64,000 bases of DNA, taken from contig SADC01000070.1 of assembly GCA_004194705.1 (NCBI GenBank), positions 682,001 to 746,000 of the forward strand, written 5' to 3'. The number at the start of each line of letters is the position of its first letter. The stretch's first letter is position 1. A program made the position numbers and the translations under genes. The DNA comes from Ditylenchus dipsaci (taxonomy: Eukaryota > Nematoda > Chromadorea > Rhabditida > Anguinidae). Below, in pieces: positions 31,556 to 42,320 of the stretch. The notes under the pieces are model-generated. The model was not told the DNA's origin and did no database searches. It worked only from the letters and a program-made list of their open reading frames with translations.

Positions 31556-31928
31556 GTTAAGATCATAGTGACCGCGATAAGCGAAAATTGGACGGCGTCC
31601 CGTCCGCCGTCTTGACGTTTTTCGCCGCCGTCCGACCGGCCGTCCTTAGATTTTTCCGTTCGGCCGGCCGTTTTTAAAAAAAATTGCCGGCCTTCGGCAG
31701 GCCGTCCAATATTTCGCCGTCCTCTGAAATCTAGCCCCGCCGTCTACCGCGTCCAAAATAAATTTTTTATGCCGGCCGTCCACCGGCCGTCCAAAGTCAA
31801 TTTTTTTTTTTCGCCGGTCTTCGACCGGATGTTCTTATTGCAGTGTGCGTGTATTCTGGATTAGTTATCAGTGGTTACACATTTATATTGACGTTTAAAT
31901 TTCAGTATTTTAGTATTCATAATTTAAG

Positions 31929-32079
31929 TTGTAACTAAGCAAAGTGCGCGATTTCAAAAGCGCTTCCCCAGTGCCGACTCTTCTGCCCTCTGCATGCATA
32001 GTCATGATAGAAAACATTCTTTCAACAGCACCAGATGCCGCCGGAATCAGAAGGATATCAAGAGCAAGTTTTTTATAGG
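31929..32079 (-). pseudogene. hAT transposase C-terminal (dimerisation) relic
   Basis: Minus-strand frame LALDILLIPAASGAVERMFS followed by an Arg-rich stretch and ALLKSRTLLSYN. This corresponds to the conserved hAT C-terminal signature (…IP.SS..VER.FS…R…L……L…N). A further piece upstream on the same strand, about 32105-32225 (NEPVDEVIQRCALSVKSE), may be preceding transposase sequence but is separated by a stop. Confidence 0.75.
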
Positions 32080-32907
32080 GTCTTCTTTCTTAATAGTACT
32101 GTTATAGTTGTATTTTGTTGCACCTTAAAATATTGACCTCATTTTTCCTGAACTCTGCAGCCGTTTCGCTTTTTACTGAAAGGGCGCATCTTTGAATAAC
32201 CTCATCAACAGGCTCATTGTTTGGGTTCGAGCAGGGACGGCAACCATTCCCAAACCGAATGGTGATGAAATTTCCGCAACAGCTCGAGTGTTTGATTCAA
32301 GATTTCCTAGCTAAAATCAAGTGCTAAAACATATACTTTGAAAACTCCGACAGAAACCTTCCTGCGCTGTGGGAATTTCCATAGCCGTAGATGAGACGAT
32401 GGATTTCCTAGATGGAGACGAGAAAGAAAAGCAAGACAAGCCGTGCGAGAGTGATGAATTGGTTGCCAACAGACGAACTGTTTTCTAAGCTCTATTGCAA
32501 GATCTCAATTTAGTGTGTCTCTATTTTCTTATTTCTGCCAGTTTTACAGTTAAAGTTTTGCCTTGTTCAATAAAATTTACATTAAAAGATGGAAGTTTTC
32601 AAAATTGTTATTGCGATGTAACACTTATCACCTTGCAGTCAAATTTCCCCACTGTCCGATCTGCGCGGCCGTCTTTATTTTTTTGCACCGGCCGTCCACC
32701 CGTCTCGTCCTGACTTTTCACGACGGCCGTCCGGAAGTCTTTTCGAAAAAATAATCACTGGCCGTAGGATCCCAACCATCTCGAGAAATGGCCCCTGTAA
32801 TATTCCTTCCCCTCCCAATACAGCCCGCAATCCCATTTAAATTGCTTTTCTGGTCCTTTTATGGCGAAATTATTGTGTATAAATGGTTTTTGACCATCCC
32901 TAAAAAA

Positions 32908-33009
32908 GTTGGTTTTGGGGGGGGGGGTATATGACAGTAGGTCGATTTTGGGGGGGGGGTTTATTACAGTAGCGCTTTTTGGGGGGGGGGGGTATATTAC
33001 AGTAGCGCC
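32908..33009. repeat. Three units of G-tract plus TATATTACAGTAGCG
   Basis: GTTTTGGGGGGGGGG-TATATGACAGTAG, TTTTGGGGGGGGGG-TTTATTACAGTAGCG and TTTTTGGGGGGGGGGGG-TATATTACAGTAGCG in direct tandem, immediately before the second internal direct repeat of the hAT element. Related G-tract segments occur at 52605, 56312 and 63078 and, inverted, near 36975-37045. Confidence 0.75.
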
Positions 33010-33833
33010 GGAATTTCCATAGCCGTAGATGAGACGATGGATTTCCTAGATGGAGACAAAAAGAAAAGCAAGACAAGCCGTGCGAGTATCTTGCTGAATT
33101 GGATGCCAACAGACGACTGTTTTCTAAGCTCTATTGCAAGATCTCAATTTTGTGTGTCTTATTTTCTTATTTCTGCTAGTTTCACATTAAAGTTTTGCCT
33201 TGTTCAATAAAAATTTACATTAAAAGATGGAAGTTTTCAAAATTGTATTGCGATATAATACTTATCACCTTGCAGTCAAATTTTTCCCCACCGTCCGATC
33301 TGCCGACCGTCTTTATTTTTTTTCACAGGCCGTCCACCGTCCGTCTGGCTTTTCAGACCGGCGTCCGACCGGAACCCTTTCGAAAAAAAATAATCACCGC
33401 CGTCCGCCGGCCGTCCTTTAAAAAAAAATTTCGCCGGCCTTCGGCCTTTTAAAACAAAATCCTGGTCCATTTTTATTTTTGGACGGCGGCCGTCCGACCA
33501 TCTTATTTTCGGCGCCACCCGGACAGAGACGGGGACGGGACGGGCTCGGAGGACGGCGCGCGTCACTATGGTTTAAGATTCAGGAAGAAATAACGCGAAA
33601 AAAGTTCGACCTTTTTTCTTAGTCTTCTTGCGATTTTATAGAACTTCAAACTTTTTGAACCTTGTGTCGTTTTCATTGACTTTGAATTATCTTTTTTCTT
33701 CTTTTACGAGAAATAAATAAAGTGTAAACTGTAAGGGTATATTTATAGATATAAGGCAGGGTTCGTAATGAAAAATTTCGAAAAAAAAATTGGGTAAAAA
33801 AGATTTTATTTCATTTTATTTAGTGCTTATTAC

Positions 33834-34982
33834 TAGAGACGAAGACAGGACAGGACTGTCCTGGTCCTGGTCCGTCCTCTTCGAAATTTATCAATAAAAC
33901 AAAATCCTGGTCCTGGTCAAATTAAAAAATCCTGGTCCTGGTCCTGGTATTTTGGCCAATCCTGGTCGTCGAATTTGGTAATATAAATAGTATTTTTTCG
34001 AAACGTCATCTTGAAACTTGAAAAAAGTGATCAGATCGAGGAGATAACCTCATATTCGTGTTTCTCGACCCGATTTCATGTGAAAGCCGGCTGTTTTTTT
34101 GATTCTGAGAAAAACAATTTTTTTTCGATTCACAGGTGGGCTAACATGGTTTTTAGTCAAAATTTGAATAATTTAAATTGGCACCTTTTGAATTTTGAAG
34201 GGATTAAGGCTGTATTGGAAGGGGAAGAGAATGAAAAGACGCATCTTTTATGGCAGAACATTAGAAATTTAAATATCTGTATTCTTCGACTGCCTCACCG
34301 TGTTTTTCAACTGGCCGTGGCAAAAAGAGACTCTATATGCATTTTATGGTCCTTCAGGGGCGCAGGGTGTTGGGGGCTTGAAGTTGAGATGCGCACACCC
34401 ACATACCTTAGACATGATTCCGAAAGTACTCTTGACCATAAATGCATATAGAGTCTCTTTTTGCCACGGCCCAGTTGAAAAACACGGTGAGGCAGTCGAA
34501 GAATACAGATATTTAAATTTCTAATGTTCTGCCATAAAAGATGCGTCCTTTCATTCCCTTCCCCTTCCAATACAGCCCTTAATCCCTTCAAAATTAAAAA
34601 GGCGCCAATTTAAAATTTTCAAATTTTGACTAAAAAACCATGATAGCCCCCTGTGGATCGAAAAAATTGTTTTTCTCAGAATCAAAAAAACAGCCGGCTT
34701 TCACATGAAATCGAAGTCGAGAACACGAATATGAGGTTATCTTCTCGATCTGACACTCCCGTGGGGGGATTCTATACTGCAACCGGATGAATGTAGAAAA
34801 GTGTCAATAAAAATTTTGCTGGCTGTTTAAACAGATTTCTGGAATTTAACGAAAATCCTGGTTTTTGGACCAGGATCCCGATCAGGATCCTGGTTTTTTA
34901 GAATTTCTAATCCTGGTCCTGGTCTTGGACAGACATAAAATCCTGTCCTGAAATCCGTCCTGGTCCAGTTTCTTCATCTCTA
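33834..34982. mobile_element. hAT-like element with iterated TCCTGGTCC word
   Basis: Ends TAGAGACGAAGACAGGACAGG and, inverted, TAGAGATGAAGAAACTGGACC. Flanked by a perfect CTTATTAC octamer (33826-33833 and 34983-34990). TCCTGGTCC is repeated about seven times at the left and about five times at the right, mostly in the same orientation, unlike sister elements where the words are inverted. An FB1 copy occupies the middle. Confidence 0.85.
34019..34757. mobile_element. FB1 copy, extended palindrome
   Basis: Arms of about 300 bp (AGTGATCAGATCGAGGAGATAACCTCATA... and its complement ending TCTCGATCTGACACT) around the FB1 core 34305-34485 (CAAAAAGAGACTCTATATGCAT, GATGCGCACACCCACATACC). The outer arms differ from those of the copies at 1583 and 50027, so FB1 cores sit inside different outer palindromes. 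The two opposing ORFs are artefacts. Confidence 0.78.
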
Positions 34983-34990
34983 CTTATTAC

Positions 34991-35583
34991 TAATTGCTTA
35001 TTAAAGCAAAAAATAATAATTTTGACTAAAAACTTCAAAAATAAAAAAGATTTTGGGGTCCCAAAAATGGACGAATCTTTTAAAAAAAGACGATCACGAA
35101 CCCTGGTGTAAGGGTATAATGTTAACTGTAAGTAGCTATGTTAACTGTAAGGGTACAACAACTTTAAGTTTTCAACTATAAGGTTAACTAAAACAATAGG
35201 GCTAAAATACCCAAAATATCTCTTGGCCAAAAAATGGTCAAAACTGTATCTTAAGGCCATTTTAGCTACTTTTAACGTGAAAGCAATATAAATTATTAGG
35301 ACGGCACTTTTTAGCACTTTTTTAATTTTTTTTTATTTCGCCTTGCCTTTTCAGGCCAGGGGTATTCTGTACTTCGGCCAACTATAGTCGAGAGGGTGCG
35401 ATACTTGTTTTGTTCGCATCTATACTCGCATGGAAATTCGCATAATATATATCGCATAATATAAAATAATATGAAAACAAGATTTGATAAGTCTTGAAAC
35501 ACAATGAGAAGGATCTTTCCGCATGCTTAACCAAATTTTGTAGCAAAGATTTAGTAATATAGAGGAGTTATTGGTAAAATAGA
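34991..35583. other. Non-coding stretch with GTTAACTGTAAGGG words
   Basis: TATGTTAACTGTAAGGGT is repeated two to three times (35108-35160); otherwise featureless. Confidence 0.4.
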
Positions 35584-35960
35584 TATTACGTATTCTCTCT
35601 AATTATACACTACTTTTAATTTTACACAACTCTCTAATTTTACACCACCAATGCGCGCAAATTGGCTTCTATTCAAACTCTGCCTTGTGGAAGTACTGCT
35701 TGGTCTTAGGCTGGTGGATGAAATCGACGAGGAAGAAATCAGCTCAATGGATATGAAAGTGATTGTTCTATTGATTGGTAATTTTGTCTTTTTGTTCATT
35801 TTCGTTTTATGCCCGTCGTGGAAAATAAAATGTTTGATCAATCTGTTATTAACTGGGTCGCTTGAGGGTCGAAGAATTTCACACCACTCTCAATTATACA
35901 CACCTTCGAGGGGGGTTTTAAAAATTTAAACCATGGTGTATAATTGGAGAGAAACGGTGT
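35584..35960. mobile_element. MITE, CGTATTCTCTCTAATTATACACTAC ends
   Basis: Left TACGTATTCTCTCTAATTATACAC, right (inverted) ACCGTTTCTCTCCAATTATACACC. CTCTAATTNTACAC is repeated four times. The interior carries a 92-codon frame (MRANWLLFKLCLVEVLLG...) whose reality is doubtful. Same end group as 15066. Confidence 0.62.
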
Positions 35961-37315
35961 TTCAAAAATTAGGATAAAAAAGAACAGTCTTGATTTGAAT
36001 TCGACTTAGATTATAGAGCGGATTCTTTATTTTCGGTCTTATTTTTTTGAAATGAAATCTACTTTATTTCAATATCTGTCTGGTAGCCCTGAATATTAGT
36101 TACAGGAAGGCAATAAAAGAATTTTTTTAATCAATAAAAAGTTATGGCTTTTTCAAATAAAAAATCTGATGTAGCATCCGCAAACAACCTTTCATTGTGT
36201 TTGAAGCCTAACTGGTTGTTCAACAAAACAAGGCATTTTTGAACAAATGCGATAAATTTTTTTACCCAAAAAAAGACATATTCAACAAATAATATCTGTA
36301 CAATATAAAAAAATTATAATTTATAGAAGAGATACAGAGAAAAATATTGGCACCTATTGCTATTTTATTGTAATAAAGGTAGTATTCCGTCACCCCCAGA
36401 AAAATCATTGTATTACAGAGAAGAATGGATTAAAATTTTTCTCCTTCTTATTTCCTGCCTTGTTGATTGGAAAGACACAGTTTTAGAGAGAAGAGAAAAG
36501 GATGGACAAATACCACCTTTTCGACTACAGTAAAATTCGCCAGCCATTTCGGTGGTTTGGGATTGGCAAAGACGTTTTGGTTTTTTCTAACTTATGCAGA
36601 CTTAAATTCAATACAAGAAAAAAAAATAAAACGAGTGTTATATATATTTAACCCTACAGCTTCTAAGTAAAACCAAGAAATCTTGACCAGCTATTAGAGT
36701 GAATGTTTAAAATAGCTCTCGACATAAACTTACCTTGCTAAGAGTGTTCTGTGATCAGCAAAGCAGAACCTCCGAGATTAGGACATTGTCCTGGTTGAAC
36801 TGTGCTGCAGCCCCAATAGTGTTGGCAGGCAGCTAAATTTTTGGGTGTGGGGTTGGCCTTCGGGTCTCCCTAATTTGATCTGTTAAGGAAACAATACTAA
36901 TGTCGTAGCGACCACTTTTTGTAAGGATGATTGCCCGGACATGGAATTTTTCTTCTATGAGTGATTTCAGCATTTAAAATAACTACTGTGATTAGCAAAC
37001 CCCACATAAAACGCTACTGTGATATACAGACCAAGCGCCTCTCCCCGCCCCAATAATTTAAAGACCCGCAGGCTTAGAAAGTCTTAAAAAGTCAATTTTT
37101 TTTTTTAAATCATGCAAATTATCAATTTTAAAAATCATGCAAATTATTATAAATAAATAAACGACACTTCTTACACTTTTTAATTCAAGACTTCTAAGAC
37201 AACCTGTCAAATGACATCTGAGGTCACCACACACCACATGTACACCATCCATGCAGCAAATATATTTTACTCAAAAATTTATAAAGACGGTTTTCAAAAA
37301 AACGATAAATCAAAC
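35961..37315. other. Long non-coding stretch
   Basis: AT-rich. I find only a CGCTACTGTGATATACAGACC segment (37009-37030) related to the G-tract family, and chance ORFs. Confidence 0.4.
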
Positions 37316-37672
37316 CTCTGACAATTTAGACAAAACAAAGATTTTGACTGCAAAACCACTTGTACCCTATTCCCAGCAACTGCTACGACATAATCTCGTC
37401 CATCAACTACATCATTGAAGACTAATCTCAGCCTGCTGCCAAATCTACTAAGCGGTGCTCGTTGAAGTCGTTGAAATAAAAAAAATTGACTGTAACTTTT
37501 TCAGTTTATTTGATTTGACATTGCAAACCAACCACATAAATATTAAACATGAATACGATTATTGTCAACTATAATAGACTTCAGCAATAGTTCCAGCTCC
37601 AACGACGAGATATGCTGCAACGAAAAGTGAGAGAAGTTTTTTATATCAAGCCTTTGAAAAATAATCTTAAAA
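37316..37672 (+). pseudogene. Degraded copy of gene 2 exons 6-7
   Basis: Aligned with 52982-53400: ACAAAACAAAGATTTTGACT, TGCAAAACCACTTGTACCC, AACTGCTACGACATAATCTCG, then ATAATAGACTTCAGCAATAG and GATATGCTGCAACGAAAAG. It lacks one C in the TTCCCC run (frameshift) and about 65 bp of exon 6. Non-functional. Confidence 0.7.
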
Positions 37673-37692
37673 TTTTAGTTTGTGTTTCCGAC

Positions 37693-39265
37693 GGGACGCA
37701 TCCGACTCGCAACGCCATAACTCGCTAACAAAAAATACTAGCCAAACTCGCAAACGCTAAACAACTCGCCAAGTTCAAAACTCGCCAGCGTCAAATCTCG
37801 CCAAGAAAAATTCTATTTACAGTTGCGGAAAAAAGTTACCGCCCGATCAGAATTTCCACATTTTTTTGAGAAAAACTGTTTGAATTTAATTATTTTCAAA
37901 CAGAAAGGGAAAACGAAATAGACAGTCTTTTAGAGAATTTCACGCTCTACAAAACTGGTATTTTTGTTCAAAAGATTCATTTAAAATTTATGCAAAAAAA
38001 TCGCAAAGTTTGAAACAATGCAAAAATAAGGTCACGAAAAGTTACCGCCCGATAACATTTTGATCTTTTTTACATGCTTGTCTTCAATGGTGAAAGATTA
38101 CAGCATACATTTTTTAAGAGCCCTGAATTTTAGCTGCAATTTAGAAGGTCAAGCTTTTGCTTTAAATTGTTCTGAGAAACTTATGACCATCAACATAAAA
38201 GTGTCGACTTTTAGTCAAAATCAAAGTAAATGTAAGGAAAATGGTTGTTCGGTCACGTAAATACCAGCTATTCTTGAAATTTTAATATCAAAAGCTAGCA
38301 TTTAATGCATTTTCTAAAAGCTCTTTTATTTATCTACAAAATGGCATGTCGACTGCTCTTTTAGAATTAGACAGGGCTAAGAAACGGATAATTGAAGTTG
38401 GAAGAGTAATAAAACTCCTCTTTTTACTTCATTTTGGTACATTTTTGTTTTTTCAACTTCAATTATCCGTTTCTTAGCCCTGTCTAATTCTAAAAGAGCA
38501 GTCGACATGCCATTTTGTAGATAAATAAAAGGGCTTTTTAGAAAATGCATTAAATGCTAGCTTTTGATATTAAATTTTCAAGAATAGCTGGTATTTACGT
38601 GACCGAACAACCATTTCCTTACATTTACTTTGATTTTGACTAAAAGTCGACACTTTTATGTTGATGGTCATAAGTTTTCTCAGAACAATTTAAAGCAAAA
38701 GCTTGACCTTCTAAATTGCAGCTAAAATTCAGGGCTCTTAAAAATGTATGCTGTAATCTTTCACCATTGAAGACAAGCATGTAAAAAGATCAAAATGTTA
38801 TCGGGCGGTAACTTTTTTCGTGACCTTATTTTTGCATTGTTTCAAACTTTGCGATTTTTTTGCATAAATTTTAAATGAATCTTTTGAACAAAAATACCAG
38901 TTTTGTAGAGCGTGAAATTCTCTAAAAGACTGTCTATTTCGTTTCCCTTCCGTTTGAAAAATAATTAAATTCAAACAGTTTTTCTCAAAAAATGTGGAAA
39001 TTCTAATCGGGCGGTAACTTTTTTCCGCAACTGTAATTGTTCCCTTGAAATCGGCCATAGGGGAAAAATTTTTCGTTCGAATTTTTCGTTGACGAGTTTT
39101 TTGTCGGCGAGATTTCGTTAGCGAATTTTGTCGTTGGCGAGTTTCCCCGTTAGCGAGTTTTTCATCGACCAGCATTGCAGTTGGCGAGATTAGCTATTGG
39201 AGAGTTCCGACCTTGGCGAGTCTTTTGCGTTGGCGAGTTTTCTTCTGGCGAGTTGGTTGCGTCCC
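37693..39265. mobile_element. hAT-like element with iterated CTCGCCAACG word
   Basis: Ends GGGACGCATCCGACTCGCAA and, inverted, GGGACGCAACCAACTCGCCA. Flanks TTTCCGAC (37685-37692) and TTTACGAC (39266-39273), 7 of 8 identical. ACTCGCCAA/ACTCGCTAAC words occur about seven times at the left and about ten times, inverted, at the right. The body is the palindrome described next. Confidence 0.82.
37821..39034. repeat. 1.2-kb near-perfect palindrome
   Basis: ACAGTTGCGGAAAAAAGTTACCGCCCG... mirrors ...CGGGCGGTAACTTTTTTCCGCAACTGT across a centre near 38425, with two arms of about 600 bp that differ at only scattered bases. Inner landmarks: GCATGTCGACTGCTCTTTTAG and its complement. The motif AGTTACCGCCCGAT recurs twice per arm. 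ORFs inside are artefacts. Confidence 0.88.
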
Positions 39266-39390
39266 TTTACGACAGCACATTTTCATAGAGATATTATTTT
39301 CTGAAACCCAAACCTTGTCAAATTCGATGAATACTTAAAATTAATATTTACTGTCCCTAACCAAAATAAGAGCTCGAAATAAGATATCAG

Positions 39391-40243
39391 TTAGAGATGT
39401 AAGTGATAATCTTACTTAGAGACGACGATTTGCCGTTTTGCGATGTTGCGATGCGATGTTATTTGACTGCACTGGCTTGCGATGAGATGTTGCAATGTTT
39501 TGAAAAGTCGGTTGCGATATATCGCAGCGATGTGCGATGTTTTTCAAATTCAACATTTCCAAAGATTTATTCAACAAAAATGGCATGAAAACACATCAAT
39601 TTAACGATGAAAGGTTTTTGTTCAAAAATATGACTTGTTCGGCGTTTTTGATATCAGTTCGTGCAAATCGTTGCTCAAGGTGCATTAGATAAGTTTTCAG
39701 CTTGTCAGCCGTCCATTGCTCTTTCCTGTTCATTTTTTCCAGGTTGTCTGCAAAGCAACTGAATATGTCAAATATTTCTCAAGAAAGGAGAAAGGGCAGG
39801 CTCGCAAAATGCAGTTTCTGGTTGATCAAAAAAAAGCAGTCAACGTCATGATCTACGATCTGGAGCTACCCCCAGTTTCTGCAAGACTATGTCGGTAAGT
39901 CAATTAACTTTTTCACTGTCTCAGGCGCAAATTGATTGTGACTGAGTAGAGGGTGCAAATTTCCGATCTCAAACTTTCCCCATGTTTGATTTACGCAAAA
40001 CAATTGAAAATGAAACAAGCAAAAAAATAATTTTTGAGTCAAAATGTTTGACTTTCTTTCGGGTTGGACAAAATAAAATTTGAAACATGGATTGCGATGT
40101 TTTTGAAATTTGCTATGCGATATTGCGATGTTTCAAAAAAAAGCCTAATGCGGAAGAGCACCGTCTTGCATAAAAATCAGATCTCGAGCACCTGAAATCG
40201 AAAAAGTCAACAAATTCGTATCGATAAACGCACACCTCTAACT
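39391..40243. mobile_element. hAT-like element with iterated GCGATGTTGCGATG word, carrying an exon
   Basis: TTAGAGATGTAAGTG at the left and, inverted, TTAGAGGTGTGCG at the right fit the TAGAGNTG type of hAT ends. GCGATGTTGCGATGCGATGTT words are dense at 39435-39545 and, fewer, at 40090-40130. I find no clean octamer duplication. Same word as the clusters at 22340 and 25985. Confidence 0.55.
39743..39949 (+). CDS. Gene 3: short two-exon coding segment inside the element
   Basis: Exon 39743-39894 follows CATTTTTTCCAG and ends at the strong donor CG|GTAAGT. Reads VVCKATEYVKYFSRKEKG, then ARKMQFLVDQKKAVNVMIYD and LELPPVSARLCR. The next acceptor, TTTTTCACTGTCTCAG, gives a 30-nt intron, and the frame continues RKLIVTE to TAG (39947-39949). 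Codon use looks genuine. No family recognised. It could be captured host sequence or a transposon gene. Confidence 0.5.
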
Positions 40244-40535
40244 GCCGGATAGAATTGATTTTGAAGCAAACGCAAATAGCTGATTCCTGTCCGGATGATA
40301 ATAAAACCGATGATATCGACGCAGTGTTCAGTAGTGTTTGCGCTACAAGCTGTTGATGTCGACGCAGTGTTTGATAGTGCTGCGCATTGCTATCATAAAG
40401 TTATCATAAAAGAGTAAAAATACCATCTTATCAGAGCTAAAGTTATTTGTATTACCGCCACTCTAAAATATCTGCCTGTTTTGGAAATTTCTAAAAGCCG
40501 TGCAGAGATTTTCAAAGTACTAATTAGCGTAAGTA
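40244..40535. other. Spacer with repeated TCGACGCAGTGTT
   Basis: GATATCGACGCAGTGTTCAGTAGTG and GATGTCGACGCAGTGTTTGATAGTG form a short tandem pair (about 40312-40380). Confidence 0.45.
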
Positions 40536-41511
40536 TTAGGTTGTAACATAAGTTCCCAGCGTTTTTATTTGACGGTATCTCCTGACACGAATGATTGCTA
40601 TCCTTGTGCCATGTTATTTACCAAAATGAAGCCCTGTATTTGCTCTTTTCATACGCGCTATAATTTACCCTTGTGTGCTTTAATTTTTAATCAGTTATAG
40701 GCAATTGAAATGGATTGTCAAGTTGACAAAAATCACATTTTTCGACACCTTCTTTTTGCTTTCAATCGAGGCCAAAAGCTGCACAAGCTGCTCGGGACAT
40801 TTGCGCTGTGTAAGAGAGGCTGCTATTGGCGAAAGCACTGCCCGTGAATGTTTGCCAAATTCAAAAGGGCATCTTTGACCTTGAAGACGCTTCCCGCTCC
40901 GGCCGTCCAGTCGAGTTTGATGAGGACCGTCTGGAGTCTCTTTTGAAGGAGGATGGCCGTCAAACAACTCGGGAATTGGCTGAGAAGATGGACAGCAATG
41001 CAATGACCATTTCCCGTCACCTTGCGGCTATGGAAAGTGCAAAGGCTTGGAGCTTGGGTCCCCACGAGCTTACGGAAAAGCAAAAGAAAAGAGACTTACT
41101 GCGCTGCTCAGCACCTTGCTCGTCACCAAGGAACACATGGCCACAAGCAGCGATTTTTGTACGAATTGTAACTGGAGACGAAAAATGTGTCTTTATGTAA
41201 ACATGAAGCAAAAAAAGAATGGGTCAGCCCTGGTGAGAAGCCTCAACCAAGAATAAAGCCAGAATTGCACCCAAAAAAGAGAATGATCTCTGTTTTCTGG
41301 GATTGGGAGGGTGTTGTTTGATTGGTTTTGCCAATAACGTTTTTGGCGGAAGGGAATCGACAAATTGCCGGAAAAAATGGAAGGAAGTGGTAAATAACGA
41401 TGGAGACTACATTACTGAATGATATGCAACTGTTGATGTATGTTTCTTTTATGAAACACCAATAAAATTTTGAAATTCCAAAAAACGCTGGGAACTTATG
41501 TTACAACCTAA
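40536..41511 (+). mobile_element. Mariner element, degenerate
   Basis: Ends TTAGGTTGTAACATAAGTTCC and, inverted, the same at 41481-41511, flanked by TA. The 976-bp element is shorter than an intact mariner (about 1.3 kb). Confidence 0.9.
40706..41330 (+). pseudogene. Mariner transposase, frameshifted and internally deleted
   Basis: Pieces in several frames: an N-terminal HIFRHLLFAFNRGQK, then FDLEDASRSGRPVEFDED, LLKEDGRQTTRELAEKMD, TISRHLAAM, GPHELTEKQKKRDLL, the first catalytic block IVTGDEKCVF, and WVSPGEKPQPRIKPELHPKK with SVFWDWEGV. The part carrying the last catalytic aspartates is missing after about 41330. At least three frame breaks; not functional. Confidence 0.88.
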
Positions 41512-41513
41512 TA

Positions 41514-41930
41514 TAATATGCTAGAAATCACACCATGAAAGTTGGATACTCGAAAAAATTTATGAGACAATGCAACTGATAATTAGGCTTAAAACCATGA
41601 TACCCGTATCATGGGTTTTCGATAACTTCGAAATGGCCAGGTCTCCCTTACTTTTCATAGAACTTGGACATATCAGCAGCACTTTGTCATATAACTTCGG
41701 GTGCTCTACAAGAATTTTGAAAAAAATAAAAATATTCGTAGAAAACTCTTCTCAAAAATAACTAGTTAAATCAGAAGTTTGAAACCCATAAGGGAATATT
41801 ACTTACTGCGCATAAATAACAACAGCCAATTAGTTTTACGAACCGCTACTGAGTTATCCGAATTGAAGGGAAATACCTGTGCGTTTGAAAAGTTAGAGCT
41901 GGGCAGCGTTTTTTTAATCCTTCGATTTAT
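41514..41930. other. Non-coding stretch, nothing recognised
   Basis: Resembles parts of 7720-7990 in wording (CGGGTGCTCTACAAGAATTTTG / GAGCACCCCGAAGTTATATAAC), possibly a diverged inverted repeat copy. Confidence 0.4.
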
Positions 41931-41931
41931 A

Positions 41932-42115
41932 ATAAAAATTTTATCATGATAATGATAAAAATTTTTTATGATAAAATTTTATCTATCAGATAAAATTTTA
42001 TCTGGAAGATAAATTTTATTTATTTTATTTATTTATTTATTTTAATTTTTTTTTAGATAAAAATTTTATCTGATAGATAAAATTTTATCGGTTAGATAAA
42101 ATTCGATGTTTAAAT
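41932..42115. repeat. Cluster of GATAAAATTTTATC palindromes
   Basis: Six to eight overlapping 14-bp palindromes (GATAAAATTTTATC and ATGATAAAATTTTATCT variants), themselves arranged as an inverted repeat about a TTTATTTATTTATTTA centre. Confidence 0.75.
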
Positions 42116-42175
42116 AAAAATCACTAAAAAAATAAAAATGGGTTCCACACTTGCAAATCTATAGAATTTTTAAGA

Positions 42176-42260
42176 ATGATAGTGACAAAAATAGCTGATG
42201 GGTTTCAAATTTTTCAGCCAGGATTTCTGGCGAACCCATCAAATATTTTAGTCACTATTA
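42176..42260. repeat. Small hairpin, arms ATAGTGAC...GATGGGTT
   Basis: AATGATAGTGACAAAAATA...GATGGGTTTC and GCGAACCCATCAAATATTTTAGTCACTATTATT pair; loop about 25 bp. Confidence 0.6.
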
Positions 42261-42320
42261 TTCTCTCCAGCTCCAGCTTATTGGCTCTGTTTTTGGCATT
42301 GCTAAACAAAGAGAAAAAGA

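Larger units (their letters stand above)
31564..33570. mobile_element. hAT element with iterated CCGGCCGTCC word and transposase relic
   Basis: Ends CATAGTGACCGCG and, inverted, CATAGTGACGCGCG. Flanks GTTAAGAT (31556-31563) and GTTTAAGAT (33571-33579), an 8-bp duplication with one extra T. CCGCCGTCCGACCGGCCGTCC-type words fill 31595-31825, 32655-32765 and 33290-33555. Two near-identical ~400-bp direct repeats lie inside (about 32365-32760 and 33009-33420). It contains the hAT dimerisation motif below, so superfamily assignment is firm. The element is rearranged and dead. Confidence 0.82.

Noticed and set aside
34011..34591. Two opposed ORFs of 146 and 94 codons
   Set aside because: Both are the FB1 palindrome read from either side, giving the same peptide (VLEGEENEKTHLLWQN / VLEGEGNERTHLLWQN).
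38798..39175. 125-codon minus-strand ORF
   Set aside because: Lies in one arm of the 1.2-kb palindrome and in the CTCGCCAACG words; the other arm has stops in the corresponding frame.
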